Assembly (NCBI GenBank): GCA_039984715.1
Contig: JBDWUA010000021.1
Span: 22,323 to 86,322 of the forward strand
Reading direction: 5' to 3'
Length of the DNA: 64,000 bases
DNA from: JABSSA01 sp039984715
GTDB lineage: Bacteria; Pseudomonadota; Alphaproteobacteria; Rhodobacterales; Rhodobacteraceae
Below the pieces are notes generated by a model that did no database searches, was not told the DNA's origin, and was given only the letters and a program-made list of their open reading frames with translations. Made by a program: the position numbers and the translations under genes. Within the stretch, counting starts at the first letter, position 1; each line of letters starts with the position of its first letter. Below are positions 15,131 through 23,051 of the stretch, piece after piece.

Positions 15131-17323
15131 ATGCCGCATGTTCACTCTGACACTACAGCCCTTGCCAACCCGGCCGAGGATGTGCGCACGCGTCTCAAGC
15201 TTGAGGGCGGCAAAAGCCTTGTGATGCATACCGAATTTGAACCCGCCGGGGATCAGCCCACCGCAATTGCCGAACTGACCCAAGGCGTGACATCGGGCGA
15301 ACAGAACCAAGTTTTACTGGGCGCGACCGGCACGGGTAAAACCTTTACGATGGCCAAGGTCATCGAAGCCACCCAGCGCCCCGCCATCATTCTGGCCCCC
15401 AACAAAACGCTGGCCGCGCAGCTTTATGGCGAATTCAAAGGCTTCTTTCCCGACAATTCAGTCGAATATTTCGTCAGCTTTTATGACTATTACCAACCCG
15501 AAGCGTATGTTGCCCGGTCCGACACCTACATCGAAAAAGAATCCCAGATCAACGAACAGATCGACCGCATGCGCCATTCCGCGACGCGTGCATTGCTGGA
15601 ACGGGATGACGTGATCATCGTGGCCTCGGTGTCGTGCATCTATGGGATCGGGTCCGTCGAAACCTATGGGGCGATGACGCAGGATCTCAAGGTCGGCAGC
15701 ATGTACGACCAACGCCAAGTCATGGCCGATCTGGTCGCCCAGCAATACAAACGCAACGACCAAGCCTTTCAACGCGGCTCGTTCCGGGTGCGCGGCGATT
15801 CCCTTGAAATCTTCCCCGCCCACCTCGAAGACCGCGCTTGGAAACTGTCCTTTTTCGGCGAAGAACTGGAAACCATCACCGAATTCGACCCCCTCACGGG
15901 TGAAAAAACCGGCACGATGGACCAAATCCGCGTCTATGCCAATTCGCATTACGTGACGCCCAAACCGACAATGAACCAAGCGATCATCCACATCAAAAAG
16001 GAACTGCGCGTCCGGCTCGATCAACTGGTCGGCGAAGGCAAACTGCTCGAAGCGCAGCGCCTTGAACAGCGCACCAACTTTGACCTTGAGATGCTCGAGG
16101 CGACCGGCGTATGCAACGGCATCGAAAACTATTCCCGCTATCTGACCGGCCGCGCCCCCGGTGAACCGCCCCCCACCCTGTTCGAATTCATCCCCGACAA
16201 TGCGATTGTCTTTGCCGATGAATCCCACGTCTCGGTGCCCCAGATCGGCGGCATGTACAAAGGCGACTATCGCCGCAAATTCACGCTGGCCGAACACGGC
16301 TTCCGCCTGCCCTCCTGCATGGACAACCGCCCCCTCAAATTCGAGGAATGGGACGCCATGCGCCCGCAATCCGTGTTCGTATCGGCCACACCCAGCGCCT
16401 GGGAAATCGATCAGGCCGGCGGCGTCTTTGCCGAACAGGTGATCCGCCCCACCGGGTTGCTTGATCCCATGGTCGAAATCCGCCCCGTTGAAATGCAGGT
16501 CGACGACCTTCTCGACGAAGTCCGCATCGTCGCCGAACAGGGCATGCGCACGCTGGTCACCACCCTGACCAAACGCATGGCCGAAGACCTGACCGAATAC
16601 ATGCACGAACAAGGCATCCGCGTGCGCTATATGCATTCCGACATCGACACACTGGAACGTATCGAAATCCTGCGCGATCTGCGCCTTGGCGCCTTTGACG
16701 TGCTGATCGGGATCAACCTGCTGCGCGAAGGGCTCGATATACCGGAATGTGGTCTGGTCGCCATTCTGGACGCCGACAAAGAAGGCTTCCTCAGGTCCGA
16801 AACCTCGCTGGTGCAAACCATCGGCCGCGCCGCCCGGAATGAAAAAGGCCGCGTGATCATGTATGCGGATAAAATCACCGGCTCCATGGAACGCGCCCTT
16901 GGCGAAACCGACCGCCGCCGCACCAAACAAATCGCCTATAACGAAGAACACGGGATCACCCCGGAAACGGTCAAAAAGAACGTCGATGACGTGCTGGCGG
17001 GGCTGTACAAAGGCGACACCGACATGTCCCGCGTCACCGCCAAAATCGACCCGGCCCATACGGGTTCGAATTTGAAAACCGTTCTGGAAGGTATGCGCAC
17101 CGATATGCGCAAAGCCGCCGAGAACCTGGAATTCGAAGACGCCGCCCGCCTGCGCGACGAAATCAAACGCCTCGAAACCGTAGACCTCGCCATCGCGGAC
17201 GATCCTTTGGCGCGCCAGTATGCCGTGGAAAAAGCCGTGGACGACGCCCAAAAAGCCTCAGGCCGCTCAACAGCAGGCCGAGGCGGCCAACGCGGCGGGA
17301 ATGTGAAGAGACGCAAACGTTAA
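15131..17323 (+). CDS. uvrB: UvrABC excinuclease subunit B
   Basis: The 730-residue product is full-length UvrB, the damage-verification helicase of nucleotide excision repair. It is loaded by UvrA and recruits UvrC. Visible signatures are the GATGTGKT Walker A (residues 64-71), the FVSFYDYYQPEAYVARSDTY beta-hairpin region that grips DNA, the DESH helicase motif II, INLLREGLDIPE, QTIGRAARNEKGR (motif VI), and a C-terminal UVR motif (about residues 660-695, NLEFEDAARLRDEIKRLE) that contacts UvrC. The ATG at 15131 gives the family length. The tail is basic (GGNVKRRKR). A membrane protein gene follows after 13 bases. Confidence 0.98.
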   Translation: MPHVHSDTTALANPAEDVRTRLKLEGGKSLVMHTEFEPAGDQPTAIAELTQGVTSGEQNQVLLGATGTGKTFTMAKVIEATQRPAIILAPNKTLAAQLYGEFKGFFPDNSVEYFVSFYDYYQPEAYVARSDTYIEKESQINEQIDRMRHSATRALLERDDVIIVASVSCIYGIGSVETYGAMTQDLKVGSMYDQRQVMADLVAQQYKRNDQAFQRGSFRVRGDSLEIFPAHLEDRAWKLSFFGEELETITEFDPLTGEKTGTMDQIRVYANSHYVTPKPTMNQAIIHIKKELRVRLDQLVGEGKLLEAQRLEQRTNFDLEMLEATGVCNGIENYSRYLTGRAPGEPPPTLFEFIPDNAIVFADESHVSVPQIGGMYKGDYRRKFTLAEHGFRLPSCMDNRPLKFEEWDAMRPQSVFVSATPSAWEIDQAGGVFAEQVIRPTGLLDPMVEIRPVEMQVDDLLDEVRIVAEQGMRTLVTTLTKRMAEDLTEYMHEQGIRVRYMHSDIDTLERIEILRDLRLGAFDVLIGINLLREGLDIPECGLVAILDADKEGFLRSETSLVQTIGRAARNEKGRVIMYADKITGSMERALGETDRRRTKQIAYNEEHGITPETVKKNVDDVLAGLYKGDTDMSRVTAKIDPAHTGSNLKTVLEGMRTDMRKAAENLEFEDAARLRDEIKRLETVDLAIADDPLARQYAVEKAVDDAQKASGRSTAGRGGQRGGNVKRRKR

Positions 17324-17336
17324 TTAGGGAGACCTG

Positions 17337-18020
17337 ATGTTCGATATCTTCCATCTTTACTTTCTACTAAGTGTTAAGAGTCAAATCGTTATTGTCGTAG
17401 TAATCGCGTTGAATTTGGCTATTGTCTGGGTTTGGTACGTCGTTTTGACAGGAAAGCGCGTCGCGACGATTGGTAAGCGCACCGTTTTGTTTTTATCCTT
17501 ATACTGCGTTTTAGAGGTGATTGCTTTGGGCCCACTTACAGCGGACGAAAGCAAATTCCGTACGATGTTTTTTTGGCCTCTCCTACTAATCGATTCAGTC
17601 GCTTTGATCGTTTATGCAAAGCTATACATCTTCGCTGCTTTAACAGTTCTGATCACACTGGCCACATTGTCTCTAAGCAACAGAATGACTGGACGCTCAT
17701 TAATTTTAAGCCTTTTGATCGGGTCAATTTTGACCGTTTCCATTCCCGCTTTCATCCAAAACGCCCTGGTGCAAAATGAAATGTCCAAAACTGCCGTGAC
17801 TGCTGGCCTCACAATTAGAATAACAAGACCGCTGCACCGATCAGTAAAAGAGCCGTTTTCTGTATACCGAGATCCACATGGCGTCGCCTGTGACTCGGAA
17901 GGTTGGCCGTTTTTATGGAGCTATCACCACCGTAACTGGAACGCCGTCCATCCCGAATCCGGATTCGGCGGGCATACTCCAGAAAAAATAATGAATACAC
18001 TATGCTATGTCCGACCATAA
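17337..18020 (+). CDS. Polytopic membrane hypothetical protein, downstream of uvrB (227 aa)
   Basis: Starts 13 bases after the uvrB stop with GGGAGACCTG as ribosome site, so it is probably read through from uvrB. The first ~150 residues contain four or five hydrophobic segments (for example IVIVVVIALNLAIVWVWYVV and LYIFAALTVLITLATLSL). The remaining ~80 residues form a soluble tail. No family was recognised. Its base composition is visibly AT-richer than uvrB, so it looks like an insertion behind a core gene rather than an old partner. Confidence 0.65.
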   Translation: MFDIFHLYFLLSVKSQIVIVVVIALNLAIVWVWYVVLTGKRVATIGKRTVLFLSLYCVLEVIALGPLTADESKFRTMFFWPLLLIDSVALIVYAKLYIFAALTVLITLATLSLSNRMTGRSLILSLLIGSILTVSIPAFIQNALVQNEMSKTAVTAGLTIRITRPLHRSVKEPFSVYRDPHGVACDSEGWPFLWSYHHRNWNAVHPESGFGGHTPEKIMNTLCYVRP

Positions 18021-18110
18021 CAAAGAGACGTTGATAGAAGGTCGATTTACAAGTTACCGATTTCCGTTTTGGCCTCAAGGTTCCTTTGTTTCGCCAACTT
18101 AATTGGTTAA

Positions 18111-18700
18111 ATTTTCAAATCCAACTGCAAAGCTTGAATAATGCAGCGCAGGAACAATGCATGCGGAATGCAGTCAAAACAGAACCCACTTTATTTCCCC
18201 TTACCCGCATGAATAAACGCAATACGCCCCTCGAACATCAAGATGGCTATTTGGCCCGAACATCCATCAGTGAGCCAACGCGTAAAAAACGGACGCACCT
18301 TGCAAAACCTTACAGAACCATCGCTACGTCTTCGCCATTCACCCCAGCCACTCCAACTTGCCGCATGTGAACTGGTTCCGGTGAGAGTCCATTCATGCTC
18401 TTCCAGCCATTGAATAAGCTCTTCTTGACTGCACTTAACGCCATGGAGCAAGTGCCCATGATCCGGTGAATGCAGATTGTAAAAGGTGTCTTCTTCGTCG
18501 AAAACCCAAGAAAGCGCATCCAACGCAGCGCGACATTCTCGCGTGTCTTCAGCTTGCGCCACATTTGGAAAGGACAGGAAAATACACCAAACCGCCAAAG
18601 CAACGCGCATAAAAGCCAAGTTCCAAAACCGTCCAAAACGCGTATCATGGCGGATATTACATTTAACTGACAATCCAAATTCCATCATTCACCTTAATGC
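18111..18700. repeat. 590-bp tandem duplication, unit 1
   Basis: Begins ATTTTCAAATCCAACTGCAA; unit 2 begins with the same bases exactly 590 positions later. The unit contains one complete secreted-protein gene with its ribosome site and ~80 bases of downstream sequence. Confidence 0.9.
18191..18688 (-). CDS. Secreted hypothetical protein, tandem paralogue 1
   Basis: The 165-residue product has an internal signal-like segment (VALAVWCIFLSFPNVAQAED, cleavage probably after AQA, about residue 46) and a mature domain of ~119 residues with Cys at CRAALD, VKCSQEE, RFCKVRP and DGCSGQ, likely two disulfides. The long start is chosen for AAGGTGA just upstream; a start at Met 27 (18610) would give a conventional signal peptide but has no ribosome site. 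Paralogue 2 is about three quarters identical. I do not recognise the family. Confidence 0.65.
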   Translation of the reverse strand: MMEFGLSVKCNIRHDTRFGRFWNLAFMRVALAVWCIFLSFPNVAQAEDTRECRAALDALSWVFDEEDTFYNLHSPDHGHLLHGVKCSQEELIQWLEEHEWTLTGTSSHAASWSGWGEWRRRSDGSVRFCKVRPFFTRWLTDGCSGQIAILMFEGRIAFIHAGKGK

Positions 18701-19290
18701 ATTTTCAAATCCAACTGCAAAGCTCGAATAATGCAGCGCAGGAACGATCCATGCGGAATGCGGTCAAAACAGAACCCACTCTATTTCCCCTTACCCACAT
18801 GAATAAATGAAATACGCCCCTCGAACATCGAGATGAAAATATTTCCTGAACACCCATCGGTGAGCCAACGCGTTAAAAAGGGACGTACCTTGCAAAAGAG
18901 TACAGCAGAATCGCTTTGGAATCTCCCGTCACCTACTCCAAACCAATCCGCCGCACGTGAAATGGTTTCGGTGTGAGTCCATTCATTCTCTTCCAGCCAT
19001 TGAATAAGCTCTTCTTGACTGCATTTAACGTCATGGAGTGGACGCCCCAAATGCGTTGAGTCGAGTTTGTAGAAAGACCCTTCTTCATCGAAAACCCAAG
19101 AAAACGCGTCCAACGCAGCGCGGCATTCTCGCGTGTCTTCAGCTTGCGCCACATTTGGAAAGGACAGGAAAATACACCAAGCCGCCAAAGCAACGCGCAT
19201 AAAAGCCAACTGCCAAAACCGACCCAAACGCGTATCATGGCGGATATTACATTTAGCTGACAATCCAAATTCCATCATTCACCCTAATGC
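18701..19290. repeat. 590-bp tandem duplication, unit 2
   Basis: Same length and gene arrangement as unit 1. At position 19291 a further unit begins (AATTTTAAATCCAATTACAA) but loses similarity after ~40 bases, before the third paralogous gene. Confidence 0.9.
18781..19278 (-). CDS. Secreted hypothetical protein, tandem paralogue 2
   Basis: Same 165-residue length, signal region and Cys positions as paralogue 1. Differences from paralogue 1 concentrate in two internal windows (about residues 67-83 and 98-127), while the signal peptide and the KVRPF-LTRWLTDGCSG end are nearly unchanged. AGGGTGA precedes the start. Both copies are intact, so neither is an obvious pseudogene. They are transcribed in the same direction with about 90 bases between them. 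Confidence 0.65.
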   Translation of the reverse strand: MMEFGLSAKCNIRHDTRLGRFWQLAFMRVALAAWCIFLSFPNVAQAEDTRECRAALDAFSWVFDEEGSFYKLDSTHLGRPLHDVKCSQEELIQWLEENEWTHTETISRAADWFGVGDGRFQSDSAVLFCKVRPFLTRWLTDGCSGNIFISMFEGRISFIHVGKGK

Positions 19291-19362
19291 AATTTTAAAT
19301 CCAATTACAAAGCTTGAATAGCCCAGCGCGCCCCGATCGCCCTGCACACGTTCTAACCAAAG

Positions 19363-19893
19363 TCATTTAAATCCATATGACTCAATGTAGGACACCTTAT
19401 CATCCAGCATCATGAAACTTGTTATGCCGCCGCATTCACCTTGAATAAGGCGGCGCAGGAATGATGTGCGCGGAATACAGAAACTTAGAGCTCGATTGTA
19501 ATCGCCCCGACTGCCCTTAACCACTGTTGCTGGCTCGTCTGTAGCACTGTCTTTTTGCGCGCCCAGGTCACGATAGGGCAGCCCGTGATGCGTCATATAA
19601 TCGATGATTTGATCATCCGAGCAATGCAGACCCGGGAGAATATCATGAAGCCGAAGTTTACCGGACGCGAGGCGCGACCCAAACCCGCGCGGGACCATTT
19701 CCGACAACGTATTCGCCGGGTATGACCAAAGAACCTTTTGGCATTCTTCATATTTGGATTCGATGTGCGATCCGTGATTTGGATGCGAAACAGCCGACAG
19801 CGATGACACAATGACTGCGGCAACCGCCAAAATCGGCACCATCGCCCGTGTAATTGCAGTGTTGATGCACAGCACACCCAAAAACCTCACCAT
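19363..19893 (-). CDS. Secreted hypothetical protein, divergent third paralogue
   Basis: The 176-residue product has a signal segment (VPILAVAAVIVSSLSAVSH) and a mature domain ending SFCIPRTSFLRRLIQGECGG, then a SYIES strand. This lines up with the FCKVRPFLTRWLTDGCSG..SFIH end of the two neighbouring paralogues, so it is probably an older member of the same family. The start at 19893 is chosen for GAAGGAG about nine bases upstream. The three genes form one minus-strand array with this one first. Confidence 0.65.
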   Translation of the reverse strand: MVRFLGVLCINTAITRAMVPILAVAAVIVSSLSAVSHPNHGSHIESKYEECQKVLWSYPANTLSEMVPRGFGSRLASGKLRLHDILPGLHCSDDQIIDYMTHHGLPYRDLGAQKDSATDEPATVVKGSRGDYNRALSFCIPRTSFLRRLIQGECGGITSFMMLDDKVSYIESYGFK

Positions 19894-20001
19894 AGTCCGC
19901 AACTCCTTCACCCGCCGACATACAAGGTAAGCACTGAAAAAGCCTTTGACCACTCTACCCTTACGCGTGACATCCCCTTTGGACGGCGCTAACCTAATCC
20001 C

Positions 20002-20388
20002 ATGACCTTACAAGCTTTTGATCACGTCAATATCCTTACTTCCAATCTTGATGCCATGACTGCGTGGTATGTGGATGTGTTGGGATTGGAAAATGGCAAG
20101 CGTCCACCCTTTGGGTTTCCCGGCGCTTGGATTTATCTGGGTGACACGGCTGTTGTTCATTTGGTCGGTGTGGACGCGGCCCCGACAGGGTATGACGGCG
20201 TGCGGATGGAACATGTGGCTTTTCGTGCCGCAGGGTACACGGCGTTTTTGGACACGCTGAAATCGCATGATGTGGAATACCGCATTGCCAAAGTGCCGGG
20301 CACATCGCTGGTGCAGGTCAACATCCATGATCCCGACGGCAATCACCTGCATATCGATTTTGACATGTCTTCCGAGTCCGATGCTTAA
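20002..20388 (+). CDS. VOC family protein (128 aa)
   Basis: Glyoxalase-fold protein with FDHVNILTSNLDAMTAWYVD at the N terminus (His of the first metal-ligand position), a VRMEHVAFRAAGY central strand and a VNIHDPDGNHLHIDFD end carrying the last acidic ligand position. These match small dioxygenase or glyoxalase members of the VOC superfamily with a possible metal centre. It is not a close relative of the VOC protein at 9481-9861. No neighbour indicates the substrate. Confidence 0.85.
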   Translation: MTLQAFDHVNILTSNLDAMTAWYVDVLGLENGKRPPFGFPGAWIYLGDTAVVHLVGVDAAPTGYDGVRMEHVAFRAAGYTAFLDTLKSHDVEYRIAKVPGTSLVQVNIHDPDGNHLHIDFDMSSESDA

Positions 20389-20773
20389 TTTTGGCGCCTG
20401 ACCTAGACGCCTGATCTGGCAAACATTGCAGGGTCGTTAACGTGCCCGCGCAAAGGTTAACGCAAAAATAAAATGCAACAGATGTGCGGTGTGCTCCGGT
20501 TTGTCAAAGCTGGCTTTCAGGCTTGAAAGACGTCTTTCGCGCCAAACCCCGGTTTTGTGGATGATTCAGCACATCTGAAAGACAGCTTTCACGCTCCAAG
20601 GATGGCTTTGGCCCAATGGCGCCCAGCGCACGCTGCGTTAAGGGTTTTGGCTGACTGGACCATCACACAGAGCGCCCCGACATCCGAATCGTGACTTTGG
20701 ACGATCAGATGTGTCCACGCGATTGCCACATCCGGGCTGCGTGTTTGGTGGATCGCATTTTGAAAGGGGAAAG
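20389..20773. other. 385-base spacer with nested palindromes and paired GTTAACG sites
   Basis: No coding frame is supported. Two GTTAACG sites occur at about 20436 and 20454, and a nested inverted-repeat structure lies at 20479-20591. A TCATCCACA sequence (minus strand, about 20555-20563) differs by one base from the DnaA box consensus. The right end leads into the tRNA. Confidence 0.6.
20479..20591. repeat. Nested inverted repeats, possible structured RNA or protein-binding region
   Basis: The outer arms CAGATGTGC (20479-20487) and GCACATCTG (20569-20577) are perfect complements. Inside them GGTTTG (20498-20503) pairs with CAAACC (20543-20548), and inside that CTTTCA-GGCT-TGAAAG (20514-20529) forms a hairpin overlapping the palindrome GAAAGACGTCTTTC (20525-20538). 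A separate hairpin TGAAAG-ACAG-CTTTCA follows at 20576-20591. There is no T-run, so it is not a standard terminator. Confidence 0.6.
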
Positions 20774-20850
20774 TGGTGGCGTGGGGGAGACTTGAACTCC
20801 CGACCTCTCGATTATGAGTCGAGCGCTCTAACCAACTGAGCTACCGCGCC
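20774..20850 (-). tRNA. tRNA with anticodon CAU (elongator Met, or Ile2)
   Basis: A complete 77-base cloverleaf including encoded CCA: D-stem GCTC/GAGC with the AGTTGGTTA loop, anticodon stem CTCGA/TCGAG around CTCATAA, T-stem GGGAG/CTCCC with TTCAAGT. It is not the initiator, because position 1-72 is a G-C pair. CAU can be Met or lysidine-modified Ile2, and sequence alone does not decide. The acceptor stem has a C-A mismatch at pair 5-68. Confidence 0.92.
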
Positions 20851-20897
20851 ATGAGGGCGTCACCTAAGACAGCCCCCAAGAGTCGTCAAGACCGAAA

Positions 20898-21947
20898 TCA
20901 AGACTTTGCATTTCGAACGGTCTCGATCATCAGCGAAACATTGTCCGGGTCCGCATCTGGCGTGATGCCATGGCCCAAGTTAAAGATATGTGGCCCATTG
21001 CCTAAGGCTTTGACAATACTAAGCGTTTCGTCGATCAGAGGTTGCCCACCGGTCACCATATGACGGGACGCAAGGTTGCCCTGAACGCAGCCCGCCGTTT
21101 GAACATTTTGCGCCGCCCAGTCCGCCGAAACGGAATCATCAATCGCAACACAATCCACACCTGTGGCTTCGTGGAAACCAACATAGCCTTGTCCAGCTTC
21201 GCGCGGGAAACCTATGACGGGAATATGGGGATACCGCTTTTTCAACGCTTGGGTGATTTCGCGGCATGGCTCTAGGGCGTATTTCTGGAAATCCTCCGCG
21301 CTGAGTGATCCCGCCCAGCTGTCAAACAGCTTCACAACTTCTGCACCCGCTTCGATCTGCTGTGACAGATATTCGATCGTGGCTTGCGTGATCCGCGCCA
21401 ACAACGCTTCGAACAATTCTGGGTTGCCTTCACGCAGCGCATGCGCCGGTCCCTGGTCCTTGGTTCCCTGCCCCGCGATCATGTAGGTCGCAACCGTCCA
21501 AGGCGCGCCTGCAAAGCCAATTAACGTGGTTTCTGCGGGCAACTCACGCGCCAATATCTTGACCGTCTCATAGATCGGCGACAGCGTGTCATGGATCGCT
21601 TCGACGGGTTTCAAAGCGGCCAGTTCTTCGGGTTTTGTGATCGTTGACAATCGCGGACCTTCGCCCGTGACAAACCACAAATCCGCGCCAAGTGCCTGTG
21701 GAATCAAAAGAATATCAGCAAATAGGATCGCCGCATCAAACCCAAACCGGCGTATGGGCTGCAACGTAACGTCGGCGGCAAGATCCGGATTATAGCACAA
21801 GGATAAAAAGTCGCCCGCCTGCGCGCGGGTCGCTTTGTATTCCGGCAGATAACGCCCTGCTTGTCGCATCATCCAGATGGGGGGCGACGAAAGCGTTTCA
21901 CCATTCAATGCACGCAAAATCGTCTTGGTTTGACTTGTCTGACCCAT
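20898..21947 (-). CDS. hemE: Uroporphyrinogen decarboxylase
   Basis: The 349-residue product carries the HemE signature PPIWMMRQAGRYLPEY near the N terminus and the GFAGAPWTVATYMIAG motif centrally. It decarboxylates the four acetate side chains of uroporphyrinogen III to give coproporphyrinogen III, the substrate of HemF encoded 3 kb away. The start at 21947 or 21959 cannot be separated with certainty; I use MGQTSQTK. It diverges from hemC with about 95 bases between the starts, so the two haem genes probably share a control region. Confidence 0.97.
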   Translation of the reverse strand: MGQTSQTKTILRALNGETLSSPPIWMMRQAGRYLPEYKATRAQAGDFLSLCYNPDLAADVTLQPIRRFGFDAAILFADILLIPQALGADLWFVTGEGPRLSTITKPEELAALKPVEAIHDTLSPIYETVKILARELPAETTLIGFAGAPWTVATYMIAGQGTKDQGPAHALREGNPELFEALLARITQATIEYLSQQIEAGAEVVKLFDSWAGSLSAEDFQKYALEPCREITQALKKRYPHIPVIGFPREAGQGYVGFHEATGVDCVAIDDSVSADWAAQNVQTAGCVQGNLASRHMVTGGQPLIDETLSIVKALGNGPHIFNLGHGITPDADPDNVSLMIETVRNAKS

Positions 21948-22041
21948 ACCATCTTTCACTTTTTTGCCACCCGTAAATTAGCTGTGCAATCTGCATCATT
22001 CCAGTTGTCAGGATAAGTTGACGCTCCTAAAAGATAAAGCC

Positions 22042-22986
22042 ATGACTGCGTCCTTACCAACACCTCAAAACCCTCTGAAAATTGGCACCCGCGGCTCTCC
22101 GCTTGCCCTTGCTCAGGCGTATGAAACACGCTCTCGATTGGCCCAAGCCTTTGATTTGACAGAAGATGCATTCCAAATTGCAGTCATCAAAGTGACAGGT
22201 GACCTCATCCAAGACCGCCCCTTGAAAGAGATCGGTGGTAAAGGATTGTTTACCAAGGAAATCGAAGAAGATTTGCTGTCCGGTGAAATCGACATCGCCG
22301 TGCATTCAACCAAGGATATGCCAACCGTTCAGCCGGACGGCCTTATCCTTGATACATTCTTGCCCCGCGAAGACGAACGCGACGCATTTATTTCGCCACA
22401 TCTCGAACGCTTGCAAGACCTCAGACAAGGCGCGGTGGTTGGCACATCCAGCCTGCGTCGACGCGCGCAGCTGTTGCACAAACGGCCCGATCTGAATGTC
22501 GTCGAATTCCGCGGCAACGTGCAAACGCGCCTCAAAAAGCTCGCCGATGGGGTTGCCGAATGTACCTTCCTTGCCTGTGCAGGGCTGAAACGTCTGGACA
22601 TGGCCAATGTCCCAGCCACACCCATTTCGCCAGACGATATGTTGCCCGCAGTGGCACAGGGCGCGATTGGCATTGAGCGGCGCATTGACGATGAAAACAC
22701 CGCTCAGATGCTTGCAGCTATCCATGACACGGAAACAGGCCAACGGCTTGCCGCAGAACGCGCATTCCTGTTCACATTGGATGGGTCGTGCGAAACACCC
22801 ATCGCTGGCCTTGCCACCCTGTCCAATGGCACTCTGACGATACAAGGCGAGGTCTTGCGCCCTGATGGCAGTCAGGCCCTCACAGGCACGCGATCAGGAC
22901 TTGTGTCAGACGGCGCCGACATGGGCAGGGATTTGGCGCGCGAATTGCTGGCCAAGGCAGGCCCCGGCTTTTTTGACTGGCACTGA
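22042..22986 (+). CDS. hemC: Hydroxymethylbilane synthase (porphobilinogen deaminase)
   Basis: A 314-residue enzyme that polymerises four porphobilinogens into hydroxymethylbilane. Visible are IGTRGSPLALAQ, KEIGGKGLFTKEIE, the HSTKDMPT catalytic Asp segment, the GTSSLRRRAQL motif, and LDGSCETPIAG, whose Cys (residue 250) holds the dipyrromethane cofactor. The ATG at 22042 is preferred to an upstream TTG at 22018. It is divergent from hemE; the desaturase gene follows on the same strand after 65 bases with its own strong ribosome site. Confidence 0.97.
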   Translation: MTASLPTPQNPLKIGTRGSPLALAQAYETRSRLAQAFDLTEDAFQIAVIKVTGDLIQDRPLKEIGGKGLFTKEIEEDLLSGEIDIAVHSTKDMPTVQPDGLILDTFLPREDERDAFISPHLERLQDLRQGAVVGTSSLRRRAQLLHKRPDLNVVEFRGNVQTRLKKLADGVAECTFLACAGLKRLDMANVPATPISPDDMLPAVAQGAIGIERRIDDENTAQMLAAIHDTETGQRLAAERAFLFTLDGSCETPIAGLATLSNGTLTIQGEVLRPDGSQALTGTRSGLVSDGADMGRDLARELLAKAGPGFFDWH

Positions 22987-23051
22987 CACAGCGTTTTTCT
23001 TGACCTTTTGCCAAAGTGGTGGAACCGTTCTCCACGCAGGAGGACAGTCCC

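Noticed and set aside
15458..17251. 597-codon open frame antisense to uvrB
   Set aside because: It is a mirror of the high-GC third-codon-position pattern of uvrB; the product is Phe/Gly/Asp-rich low-complexity sequence with no family features.
20389..21947. Replication origin next to hemE, as in Caulobacter
   Set aside because: Only one near-match to a DnaA box was seen, no cluster and no TTAA-N7-TTAA CtrA sites. The upstream side of hemE is occupied by hemC.
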